Source of the DNA: Whitmania pigra
Lineage: Eukaryota; Annelida; Clitellata; Hirudinida; Haemopidae
Direction: 5' to 3'
NCBI GenBank assembly: GCA_021613335.1
Contig: JAJTWR010000084.1
Coordinates: 1-64,000, forward strand
Length of the DNA: 64,000 nt
The notes below the pieces were generated by a model. The model had not been told where the DNA came from. It ran no database searches and saw only the letters and a list, made by a program, of their open reading frames with translations. Position numbers and translations under genes: made by a program. Shown here one piece after another: positions 23,697-33,032 of this stretch. Position 1 is the first letter of the stretch. Each line of letters begins with the position of its first letter.

Positions 23697-23786
23697 ATAA
23701 AGACAATTCGAAAAAAATGACTTTAACGCGGATTTTAATTGCCTAAACTCAAGAGCCTAAACAAAACATCCCCACTTATCGCTCGC

Positions 23787-23905
23787 TGAACGATTATTAT
23801 TAGTATTATAATTATTATTATTATAATTATTATTATTATTATTATTATTGTTATTATTATTGTTATTGTTATTGTTATTGTTATTGTTATTGTTATTGTT
23901 ATTGT
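23787..23905. repeat. ATT / TTATTG microsatellite
   Basis: Runs of ATT, then TTATTG. It borders the 5' side of the R2-type LINE and is fused directly to a truncated Gypsy pol on its right. Read in one frame it gives a meaningless poly-leucine. Confidence 0.9.
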
Positions 23906-25353
23906 TCAACAGATTGAAAGAATTACTGCTGAAACTTGTTCAACTGGCCCATTTTGATCCAAAGTTACAAGTTGGAATTGCATGTGATGCATCCGAAGTA
24001 GGTTTGGGAGCAGTATTATTTCACCGTTATCCAGATAGATCTGAAAGACCCATATTCAACGTTTCAAAGCTTTTGTCCGAAAGCCAAAGCAAATACAGTC
24101 AAATTCATAAGGAAGCTCTCTCAATAATATACGCAGTACAAAAATTCCATCCATATCTCTACGGCAGGAAATTCATCTTAGTGACTGATCACAAGCCACT
24201 CTTGGTTTTATTTGATGCAAATAAAACAGTGCCAAAACTTACTTTGAATCGGCTGACACGCTGGGCCCTTATACTTCAACAGTACAATTATACAATTGAA
24301 TACAGGAAAACGTCTGAACACGGGAACGCAGATGCGCTAAGTCGATTACCTTCGGGTGAAGATAAAATATTTGATGATGCAGAGAAGGAATTGGAATTTT
24401 CCAATGTCTGCACGATTCATGCGTTGAGTCAACAAATTACTTCGACTGACTCTAAAGCAATTTCGGAGGAAACAGCAAAAGACTCCGTAATTACAACGGT
24501 TCTCAGGAACATGGAAAAGGGTTGGCCACAGAAGATCAATGAGGACGAAGTCACGTTTTTCAAAAGACTTAAAGATTTTTTGTCCTTTGAGGGTAAATGC
24601 CTGTGGATGGGTAACAAGAGGTTGAGGAATGAGGTTTTACAGTTATTACACCTGGGACATTTCGGAATGCAAAAATATCTGGCTAGAACAGCCGTTTATT
24701 GGCCTCGGATGGATCGCGAAATTGAAATTCTTTGCAGAGGTTGTTCCAGCTGTCAAGAACAACACAATAATCCGCCAAAAGCCTTGAATCATCCGTGGGT
24801 CCCTTTGGAATCTGGTTTGTCGCCCTGTGAACTGCTAAACGGCAGACAAATACGGGCGAGAGTCGATGTCCTTCGCCCATCTCCGTCGCTCCTGACAAAA
24901 GAGGTAGCTCTTACACAAAGAAAAAACAAAGAGCGATTCGCGGTAGGATCGCCTTGCTACGCAAAATACTTTGGACCTCATAGAGATCGACAACCAAGAT
25001 GGGTACCGGCTATAATTCAACAGATTCTGGGTCCAAGATTGTTTGTAGTCAAATCTTTAAGGCAGGGATATTTGTGGAAGAGGCACATTGATCAAATTCG
25101 CCACAGATACGGTGTTGAACAGGATGCTGATCCTGGAGATCCAGTGGTTGTACATCCATCCCTGATAGTGAAACCAACGTCTGAGCGACCAAGACAATTA
25201 CAAGAACCTACGCCAAGAAGAGGGCAAAGAACGATTAAAGAACCCAGACCCGAAGTACGGTTCCCTTCTCCGACTATGCCACGAAGATCAGAAAGAATTC
25301 GTCAGCAGTTGAACCGACGACTTTTACTGAAGGGGGAGGTGTTACGTAGCTAG
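23906..25353 (+). pseudogene. pol: Gypsy pol remnant: RNase H and integrase with core deleted
   Basis: The frame is open throughout. The RNase H domain (GIACDASEVGLGAVLF; YSQIHKEALSIIYAVQKFH; FILVTDHKPLLVLF) is followed by the spacer and the integrase zinc domain (HLGHFGMQKYLARTAVYWP ... CSSCQ). ALNHPWVPLE then joins directly to SGLSPCELLNGRQIRARVD, so the catalytic D,D,E core has been removed in frame, leaving only the C-terminal module (RQPRWVPAIIQQILGPRLFV). The open frame with a missing core suggests a deletion that occurred late. The upstream poly-leucine is translated microsatellite, not protein. Confidence 0.88.
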
Positions 25354-25531
25354 CACACCTGTATGTGCCTAAAGGCTAGTGCCTAATTGCGAAGCTAGAG
25401 AGCGGTTCGTTTGAGTGCTGGAGTTGCTACATACAATTGATACGAATTAGTTAAAAACAAGAAGACGTGTTTTGTTGTAAATAAAGACTTTTAGTTTCGC
25501 TGTTGTTTTCATTTATACAAGCGATACAACA
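25340..25531 (+). repeat. 3' LTR of the truncated Gypsy element
   Basis: Starts TGTTACGTAGCTAG directly after the purine tract and ends GATACAACA. It contains a GTAAATAAAGAC polyadenylation-type signal. No partner LTR is in the window. Confidence 0.8.
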
Positions 25532-25756
25532 GTGTATATTTTTAGAATCACATTGACGTGATTACACCTTCGTGTCCTTTTAGGGCTTTTTTGGCGAGGC
25601 GATTAAAAATCAACCGATAGAGATAAAAATGTGCGGATTGTTTTGAAAAATAGAAGAGAAATTAGAGAGCCAGGGACTCAAAGTATTCAAAATATATATA
25701 TATATATATAGGAATATAAATGGAACTATTTTTAATTAATGCTTGAAAACTTTGAA

Positions 25757-27411
25757 GATTTTTTTATGCTAGATCCGTGTGTGTGTCAACCAAGACAGTT
25801 TTTATATTTGAATTCTCCTGAAAAATATCTTTTTAATCCGCACAGATGGGGTAAAAAACTTCCGATAAAATCAAAACAACTTTAATAATTATATACATTG
25901 TGTAATAAATACATAATGACTATGTACAATTTCATTCACTTCTTTCTACCATTCCTTTAAGCAATCAATTACTCACAATTAAATTAAAAGAACAATTTAT
26001 AATTATGCAAACTAAATATATAAAGAATACTGCAAAGAACTAGAATATGTTGATAGTGCCATTGTAATCAGTCAAGGAGTCTGAGATTTTGCTTAAATGG
26101 AGCCCAAGAGTAGCAATACTCTTACCATTTCACCATATATGATGTTATTGTTTAAACTTTAAAGCATTTCTCAACAAAACGGACAATAAAGGAATGAACA
26201 ATCCTAATTTGAGTTACAACATATAGCATCTTATGGCCTCACCAAATGAAATTGTCAAAAATGAGGCGCATCATATTGAACTCACTTTATCTAACATTAA
26301 AAATATTGATGGCGATTAGGTATGACATGGCTTAAAATATAATTATATCACCAAATATATTATTGCTTAAGGCGTTGTCCTAGAAAACAAATCAATTAAA
26401 TGAATCACTAATTAAAGTAAGAAGCGAATGAGGTCCCATATCAAATATGGAGTGTCAATGAAAAGAAAGAAAAATAACACAAAAATGTTTGAGAATTTCT
26501 GATATTGAAGTATTGAATAACAAATGGAATCGAAAATGAAGATATCAGGCCATTGTTTCACAACACAACTACAATAGAGAAAGCACATTGTTCAGACATC
26601 TCTGATCTCTCCATTGGTGCAATCTAAGACTTTCCTTCTTTTGCCTCGAAGTTTCTAAAAATATGAGAATTATTTATGTAATTATGGCTTTAATGTTTGG
26701 ATCTCCAAATCTTGAATGATATAAAAGTATCATTAAATTGGTTTTAGGTTATGCTATAAAATAAACATTAGGCTAAAACAATTTAAACATTTTTACTTCA
26801 AAAAATTAAGATTAAAATGTCACAAGACTTAGCCTCATCAATGTGATCGTTAATGAAACTCTGAGGCAGGATATCTCAGCTCAGATAAATAGAAATAAGC
26901 AATATTATATATAGATGTTTATTAGCACATTAAGATGCATGATGTGCGCCCGCACGGCCGAATTGTTAATACTGCGCCTCTCACAAAGGCAGCACGGATT
27001 CGAACCACGCTGCATGTTCACCGTCCCAATCACCTAGCTATGAAACGGATGTTAAAAAAACAATTTTTTTTACATTAAGAGGGCATATGCTGCAAAAACT
27101 TTTCATGTTAAATATAATTAATTTAATACAATTAAATTTTTGGATGCAATTTTCATCACAAAATTTAGTAAATTAAATATTTTTTTAATATTTGCAAAAA
27201 GTTAGCATCTCCCGTTTCATAATATGTACAATTAATATAATTTCTAGGTTTTCAAAGCTGAAATTTTTCAAAGCAAACTTGCACCCATTACTGCTAGATA
27301 CCACCGATGTCATTAAATGTAAAATATTATCCACATAGAAGCACAATAAGCTATATATTTCCATTAAACTAGTTTATGAATTATAAAAATATGATAGAAA
27401 ATGCTTTAGCA
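25757..27411. repeat. Left arm of a 1.65-kb inverted repeat
   Basis: The sequence is the reverse complement of 29811-31467 with only scattered single-base differences by eye. The arms contain the last exon of the gene family, its downstream region and a SINE. The 2.4 kb between the arms holds the 5' part of copy B. Confidence 0.9.
26945..27062 (+). repeat. tRNA-derived SINE with LINE-type tail
   Basis: The head reads GCACGGCCGAATTGTTAATA, close to a serine/leucine-type tRNA D arm (A box), then CGCCTCTCACAAAGGCAG and the B box GGATTCGAACC. The tail CAATCACCTAGCTATGAAAC followed by GGATGTTAA matches the 3' end of the LINE at 38016-39783 (about 39738-39772). The same SINE is in the right arm (30178-30295, minus strand), and its tail alone is in copy C (about 35610-35640). 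Confidence 0.75.
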
Positions 27412-27777
27412 TACGGTTACTACGCTTCAGTCTACTAATTTCTTCATTTTGACTAATGACGGTCCGTCTGGGTAGGACCTTTAACTTTGGCGAAAGTTTT
27501 AAAGTAATTGGGTAAAATTAGTGAAATTTAATATTGTTATTATTAATTGTTTTTTAAACTGTTAAAAGGATTTTAACATTATTTAAAATTAAAAAATGCT
27601 ATTTTAAAAATACCATGTCAAGATACAAAGCATCTTTGAATTTTTGTTTATCCATGGCTTCAAAACATTAGATAGTGTTTTATCGTAATCTGTCTTTTCT
27701 ACTCAAGGTATTCTTTTCCGAATATTAAACGTTGACAAAATAATTCTAATAGTAACAGTGATGACGATTTTGCAGCT

Positions 27778-27894
27778 ATGATGGTACTCAAACAGATGAT
27801 TATTCCCATAAGAAAACAAGTTCAATCTTTTGTAATGAGAATAACAGGTGTCCCCTTTGCGAGCAGCGGCGGAGAAAACAAAGCAAAAGGCAAG
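27778..27894 (+). CDS. Copy B, candidate first coding exon
   Basis: From two adjacent ATGs the frame reads MMVLKQMIIPIRKQVQSF then VMRITGVPFASSGGENKAKG, with possible GT donors at about 27848 and 27893. Copies D and E keep the same frame open over this stretch on the minus strand (near 43020-43130 and 55905-56020), which argues for coding. The downstream join is not certain. The start could lie further upstream, where an in-frame D-D-D-F segment follows an AG. Confidence 0.4.
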
Positions 27895-27980
27895 TGTTAT
27901 GCGTGGTTATTGGTATCGTGACTGGATAAACTGGTATTCTTAGCGAATTAACAACTAAGATTGTAGCGTAACTAAAAACG

Positions 27981-28052
27981 ACGGTAAAGTTAGCGTTCCA
28001 GAGTTATTAGATGTCAAAGTTCTTGCTGAAGTCTTGCTAACTTCACCGTCGT
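27981..28052. mobile_element. Short MITE in copy B with an empty site in copy E
   Basis: Ends are ACGACGGTAAAGTTAGC and its inverse GCTAACTTCACCGTCGT, about 72 bp in all. Copies E and D lack it at the matching place (the sequence runs straight from AAGTAAGATT to GAAATATGAG). Pieces of the same element lie near 42865-42890 and 62188-62240. Confidence 0.7.
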
Positions 28053-28098
28053 ATATTGAAATATGAGTAATTCTGAAATAAGATAATAAGACATTAAG

Positions 28099-28572
28099 GT
28101 ATGCGTGCAAGTCTTGCGACATCGATGGAACTTATCGCCATGCTGGCTTATTCGAGTCGACATCAGCCCGTAGATAACAATCTCTTTATGTTTGGATGAG
28201 GGTGCTCTTCGATTGAGTCCGACTATGTTTTCTAAATTTACTTAAAAAAAATTATTTTTTAAATTAGTTTCAAGTCAAAACGTCCATCCTATTCATACAG
28301 GATTCAGCCAATCACCCACTGTCAAAAGAGCCTGCATCAAAGAAATCTCAGATGAAAAATACTTAATGAATAAATGGCTATCCAAGCCTGATGCATATGG
28401 CATGAATGTAGTCCTCCCCCTAATTGTTTCAGATGTGCCAAACACCCTTGCATGTGTTTATGCTATTGGTGGCATGTTAACTGGGTTCCTAGGGTTATTA
28501 ATTACAAGAATGGCAAAAAGACTGACTTATGGTGACAAGATCTCAATAAGTGAGCATGATGTCATACGTAAG
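28099..28572 (+). CDS. Copy B, main 5' exon (frame broken)
   Basis: The exon matches the 182-residue open frame of copy E (minus, 55253-55777). MRASLATSMELIAMLAYSSR opens it, a frameshift follows near 28185, and the frame is open again from about 28320 as EISDEKYLMNKWLSKPDAYG and, at the end, AKRLTYGDKISISEHDVIRK. It ends at 28572 with donor GTAAATAAT in phase 0. Copies B and E differ strongly in the segment near 28430-28500, which may mean an alternative exon, an intron or diversification there. The sequence resembles no family I know. Confidence 0.55.
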
Positions 28573-28704
28573 GTAAATAATTTAAAGATTTGTTAAAAAT
28601 TTTAAAGTGAATTAAAATAAAACTTACATTGTAGAAAGATTAATTAATGCAGTTTAATTACAGTTTATTTTCCTTTTATAATTGACAAATTAAAATTTTC
28701 ACAG

Positions 28705-28731
28705 CAATTGGAGCTGAGTAATATGAAGGAG
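28705..28731 (+). CDS. Copy B, 9-codon exon (QLELSNMKE)
   Basis: Flanked by TTTTCACAG and GTTAATTTT. The equivalent exons read ELQLNMKE in copy C and ELKLKMKK in copy E, eight codons each. Phase 0 on both sides. The leucine and charge pattern suggests a coiled coil. Confidence 0.6.
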
Positions 28732-28792
28732 GTTAATTTTACAACTTTCATTACTCTAGAATAATATTTATGACATTTTAAAATCTCACTAG

Positions 28793-29724
28793 AGTGCCCA
28801 AGAAGAAATTAGTAAACTGATTAATACAAAATACAAACTACAAATAGAGGTTAACAATTTTTTTTTATGATGGAAAGCTGTCATGATTATATATTTGATA
28901 TTTTAATATCTCAATAGAGTGCCCAAGAAGAAATTAGTAAACTGGAGCATTGTTTAGAGGTTAACAATTTTTGTAGTGGTACATTGTCATGATTATATAT
29001 TTGATATTTTAATATCTCAATAGAGTGCCCAAGAAGAAATTAGTAAACTGGAGCATTGTTTAGAGGTTAACAATTTTTGTAGTGGTACATTGTCATGATA
29101 ACTTATGTGATATTTTAAAATCCCAATAGAATTCCTACAAAGAATTTAGTGAACTGAACCGTAGCATTATGCTCCAAATCAAGGTTTACATAATTGTCTA
29201 TTGACACCATGACAATATATCCTTATTATATTAAATGCTTATTATATTAAATCCTTATTATTATAAATCCTTATTATATTAAATCCTTATTATATTAAAT
29301 CCTTATTAGTGGTATATTGTCATGGTGATATTTTTATAATTTCGATAGAGTTCCGAAGAAGAAATTTATAGACTGAATCTTAGAAACTGGGTAAACAATT
29401 TTATAGTGTAATATTTTCATGATGATATTTTTTGACATCTTAAAATCTTAATAGAGTGTGCAAGAAGAAATAAGTAAAATGAAGCATAGTCAAGAGCTGG
29501 TTAACAAGTTTATTTAATGGAATTTTGTCATGCTGATATTTTTGACATTTTCAAATCTCACTAGGCTGCAAAACAGGAAATTTGTATGCTGAATAATAAT
29601 CACCAACTAGAAATGATGGTTAACATAATTTTTTACAGTGGAATGTTGTCTTGATGATATTTTTGATATTTTAAAATCTCTATAGAATGCCCAAAAAGAA
29701 ATACGTGACTTGAAGCAAATGCTG
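28793..29724 (+). CDS. Copy B, array of eight phase-0 microexons
   Basis: Eight short exons at 28793-28849, 28918-28959, 29024-29065, 29130-29183, 29349-29390, 29455-29499, 29565-29618 and 29686-29724 (19, 14, 14, 18, 14, 15, 18 and 13 codons). Each follows a TCNNTAG acceptor and ends before GTTAAC, GTTTAC or GTAAAC. All are multiples of three in phase 0. Most start with a version of SAQEEISKL (SSEEEIYRL, SVQEEISKM, NAQKEIRDL), so each adds about two heptads of a probable coiled coil. Copies C and E carry the same kind of exons on the minus strand. Exons two and three lie in an almost perfect 106-bp tandem duplication. The function is unknown. Confidence 0.7.
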
Positions 29725-29810
29725 GTTAACAATTTTTTTTTAATAGAATGTTGTCATGATGCTGAAGCAGTTTTTTTGAATTTTTTTGTAATTTTAACCC
29801 ACAAAATATT

Positions 29811-31467
29811 TGCTAAAGCATTTTCTATCATATTTTTATAATTCATAAACTAGTTTAATGGAAATATATAGCTTATTGTGCTTCTATGTGGATAATATTT
29901 TACATTTAATGACATCGGTGGTATCTAGCAGTAATGGGTGCAAGTTTGCTTTGAAAAATTTCAGCTTTGAAAACCTAGAAATTATATTAATTGTACATAT
30001 TATGAAACGGGAGATGCTAACTTTTTGCAAATATTAAAAAAATATTTAATTTACTAAATTTTGTGATGAAAATTGCATCCAAAAATTAATTGTATTAAAT
30101 TAATTATATTTAACATGAAAAGTTTTTGCAGCATATGCCCTCTTAATGTAAAAAAAATTGTTTTTTTAACATCCGTTTCATAGCTAGGTGATTGGGACGG
30201 TGAACATGCAGCGTGGTTCGAATCCGTGCTGCCTTTGTGAGAGGCGCAGTATTAACAATTCGGCCGTGCGGGCGCACATCATGCATCTTAATGTGCTAAT
30301 AAACATCTATATATAATATTGCTTATTTCTATTTATCTGATATCTGAGCTGAGATATCCTGCCTCAGAGTTTCATTAACGATCACATTGATGAGGCTAAG
30401 TCTTGTGACATTTTAATCTTAATTTTTTGAAGTAAAAATGTTTAAATTGTTTTAGCCTAATGTTTATTTTATAGCTTAACCTAAAACCAATTTAATGATA
30501 CTTTTATATCATTCAAGATTTGGAGATCCAAACATTAAAGCCATAATTACATAAATAATTCTCATATTTTTAGAAACTTCGAGGCAAAAGAAGGAAAGTC
30601 TTAGATTGCACCAAAGGAGAGATCAGAGATGTCTGAACAATGTGCTTTCTCTATTGTAGTTGTGTTGTGAAACAATGGCCTGATATCTTCATTTTCGATT
30701 CCATTTGTTATTCAATACTTCAATATCAGAAATTCTCAAACATTTTTGTGTTATTTTTCTTTCTTTTCATTGAAACTCCATATTTGATATGGGACCTCAT
30801 TCGCTTGTTACTTTAATTAGTGATTCATTTAATTGATTTGTTTTCTAGGACAACGCCTTAAGCAATAATATATTTGGTGATATAATTATATTTTAAGCCA
30901 TGTCATACCTAATCGCCATCAATATTTTTAATGTTAGATAAAGTGAGTTCAATATGATGCGCCTCATTTTTGACAATTTCATTTGGTGAGGCCATAAGAT
31001 GCTATATGTTGTAACTCAAATTAGGATTGTTCATTCCTTTATTGTCCGTTTTGTTGAGAAATGCTTTAAAGTTTAAACAATAACATCATATATGGTGAAA
31101 TGGTAAGAGTATTGCTACTCTTGGGCTCCATTTAAGCAAAATCTCAGACTCCTTGGCTGATTACAATGGCACTATCAATATATTCTAGTTCTTTGCAGTA
31201 TTCTTTATATATTTAGTTTGCATAATTATAAATTGTTCTTTTAATTTAATTGTGAGTAATTGATTGCTTAAAGGAATGGTAGAAAGAAGTGAATGAAATT
31301 GTACATAGTCATTATGTATTTATTACACAATGTATATAATTATTAAAGTTGTTTTGATTTTATCGGAAGTTTTTTACCCCATCTGTGCGGATTAAAAAGA
31401 TATTTTTCAGGAGAATTCAAATATAAAAACTTGGTTGACACACACACGGATCTAGCATAAAAAAATC
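29811..31467. repeat. Right arm of the 1.65-kb inverted repeat
   Basis: Reverse complement of 25757-27411. It holds the last exon and downstream part of copy B and a SINE on the minus strand at about 30178-30295. Confidence 0.9.
30574..30636 (+). CDS. Copy B, last exon
   Basis: After ATATTTTTAG the frame reads KLRGKRRKVLDCTKGEIRDV and stops at TGA. The basic stretch (RGKRRK) could be a nuclear localisation signal. Copy A keeps it with one substitution. Copy E has a diverged, broken version near 54530-54600. The intron before it is about 850 bp and contains the SINE. Confidence 0.55.
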   Translation, partial: KLRGKRRKVLDCTKGEIRDV

Positions 31468-31707
31468 AGATGCCTGAAACATGGAAATTAACTGATTGCT
31501 TTCCATGACTTTTAATTTTAAAATTTTAAAATATCACTTGGTTCACATTTGTTTCTTTTGCCTTCATCTTGATTGTCTCATCATTTTGTATCACGTCCTG
31601 AAGTTGATAAAAAAATTGAAAAACATTTGGCAAGGAAGAAATGCAACATTATTGTGATACATATTAAAATATTTAGTTAGAAATTTTGAATGCAATTACC
31701 CTGCTAC

Positions 31708-32436
31708 CAGTGATGGGCAAATCAAATCGCGATTTTGGCAAGGTTACGGTTCGATTTGAACATTATGGTATTCGATTTTGGCCTACGCGATTTTGATTTT
31801 ATTCGATTTGCATTTTTTTATGTATTTTTTATGTGTTTTTTTTTTGCATTTGTTACTGACAATGCCAGAAATATGATCAAAGCCTTCATAACATTTTCAG
31901 AGGAAGATGCCAGGTTTGCGTTTGATTGTACGGAAGATAAAAGTGAAATGAGAGGACGTGATGAGGCTTCAGAGCTATTGAATGACATTGATGAAATTTT
32001 GGGCAGCTAAGGGTCACCGCTTTCCGAAACTACAACGACTTGCTCGTAGACTTATAAGCGTCCCGGCATCATCTGGAAATGTGGAGAGACTATTTTCCAT
32101 TTCAGGTGCTTGTGTCTCTGTAAGAAGAAATCGAGTTGCAGCATCAAGTGTGGAATCACTGTTGAGGGAACATAGAACTGACTCAAACTGGGTTTAATGA
32201 TTTTTTTAAAACGGTAATAAAACTGTCATAAATGAATGTTGGCTGTTGATTTCATTGTGTTGTTTTTCACGAAAAAATTTGCGAAGCTACGGCAGCGGTA
32301 AATTTTTGAAGATTAGATTCGATTTGGGATTTGATTTGGAATTTTGAGATTCGATTTGAGATTTGGTTATTGAGATTTGAATCATTTTACAGATGATTTG
32401 AGATTTGACCATGGAGATCCGATTTGTCCATCAATG
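31708..32436 (+). mobile_element. Internally deleted hAT transposon with 8-bp TSD
   Basis: The ends are CAGTGATGGGCAAATC and, at the right, GATTTGTCCATCAATG, an imperfect inverted pair. CCTGCTAC stands directly outside both ends (31700-31707 and 32437-32444), a perfect 8-bp target duplication as expected for hAT. Subterminal sequence on both sides is full of a GATTTGA/CGATTT word. Only the last part of the transposase remains. Confidence 0.9.
31855..32197 (+). pseudogene. hAT transposase C-terminal dimerisation fragment
   Basis: The frame at 31982-32197 contains AAKGHRFPKLQRLARRLISV then PASSGNVERLFSISGA, the hAT C-terminal dimerisation motif. The end of the preceding frame (SELLNDIDEIL) joins it after a one-base shift near 31995. 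Catalytic residues and the BED finger are missing. Confidence 0.85.
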
Positions 32437-32574
32437 CCTGCTACTGAATATATAGAACCCTTATCAAGAATGCTCCCTGGCAGTGCGGACTAGGTTCCGA
32501 ACACCCTACATCATGATCATTACCATCACCGACACGCTAACATATGTATGATACGAAAGTGATAACTGCCCCTA

Positions 32575-32912
32575 TTCTAGCCCCTTTTTAGGGCTATTTT
32601 GTAAAGTTGATTAAAAATCAACCGCTAGAGATAAAAATGTGCGGATTGTTTTAAAAAATAGAGGAAGGATCAAAGTGCCAGGGACGATCATTCAAAAAAA
32701 ATTAAAAAATCGGAAACTATTTTTAATTAATGCTTGAAAACTTTGAAGATTTTTTTAGGGTAGATCCCTGTGTGCGTTAGTCAAATCAGTTACATATTTG
32801 AATTCTCCTGAAAAATATCTATCAGAATATGTATAACATGTAATTTTAATCCGCAGGGACGGGGTCGAAAAAGCTTCCGATAAAATCAAAACAACTTAAT
32901 TTTGTATGTTTT
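32575..32912 (-). repeat. Copy of the gene-family downstream region
   Basis: This stretch parallels 25570-25890 in the same orientation (shared phrases around TGTGCGGATTGTTTT, TTTTTAATTAATGCTTG and TTCTCCTGAAAAATATCT). It therefore belongs to the 3' flank of a minus-strand family member, probably copy C, cut off by the Gypsy insertion at 32913. Confidence 0.7.
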
Positions 32913-33032
32913 TGTGACATGTCTATGTTTATATTTTGTTGGTCGTGGCCATCTTGTGTTCTGGACTGTTTTGATTAGCTGTTATCGACCTTGTGTTTAA
33001 ACTGTTAAAGATTGAAATAACGAAAACGTTAC

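Larger units (their letters stand above)
20706..23786 (-). mobile_element. R2-type non-LTR retrotransposon with restriction-like endonuclease
   Basis: On the minus strand the coding region runs from about 23696 down to 20887. The order is: short N-terminal region, RT, C-terminal zinc-knuckle-like cluster, PD-D type endonuclease. There is no apurinic endonuclease. This order is that of the R2 and related clades. N-terminal DNA-binding zinc fingers are missing, so the copy is 5'-truncated or the fingers are diverged. Both flanks are ATT/TAA microsatellite. An internal tandem duplication (22511-23033) and a 4-base duplication break the frame. Confidence 0.85.
23906..25531 (+). mobile_element. 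5'-truncated Gypsy element with its 3' LTR
   Basis: Pol sequence begins at RNase H and runs into a purine tract (GAAGGGGGAGG) and a 192-bp LTR (25340-25531). Gag, protease, RT and the 5' LTR are missing. The left edge is the microsatellite. Confidence 0.85.
25570..27450 (-). pseudogene. Microexon gene family, copy A (3' part only)
   Basis: This is the 3' end of a gene-family copy on the minus strand, almost identical by eye to the 3' part of copy B. The last exon is present (minus strand, about 26600-26662, KLRGKRRKVLDCTNGEIRDV then stop; copy B has K for N). Reading leftward from B's viewpoint, the copy stops at 27411 and is followed only by a piece of one microexon (about 27413-27450). The 5' exons are missing. 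It lies head to head with copy B and forms the left arm of the 1.65-kb inverted repeat. Confidence 0.75.
27483..31467 (+). other. Microexon gene family, copy B (most complete)
   Basis: This unit runs from the conserved upstream region to the downstream region on the plus strand. In order: an upstream exon candidate near 27778, an exon region ending at 28572 (donor GTAAAT), a 27-base exon at 28705, eight microexons at 28793-29724, and a last exon at 30574-30636. The equivalent regions occur in copies A, C/D, E and F. I do not recognise the protein. The exon at 28099-28365 is out of frame in this copy, so B may be a pseudogene although its microexons are clean. Confidence 0.65.

Noticed and set aside
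23848..23905. Poly-leucine N terminus of an open frame, resembling a signal or membrane segment
   Set aside because: It is translated ATT/TTATTG microsatellite fused to Gypsy pol.
26945..27062. True tRNA gene
   Set aside because: The A and B boxes are present but there is no full cloverleaf acceptor stem, and the sequence continues into a LINE-type tail; it is a SINE.
28785..29800. Regularly spaced short repeats that look CRISPR-like
   Set aside because: The repeated parts are exon-like with AG/GT borders and coding periodicity, spacing is irregular, and the DNA is animal.
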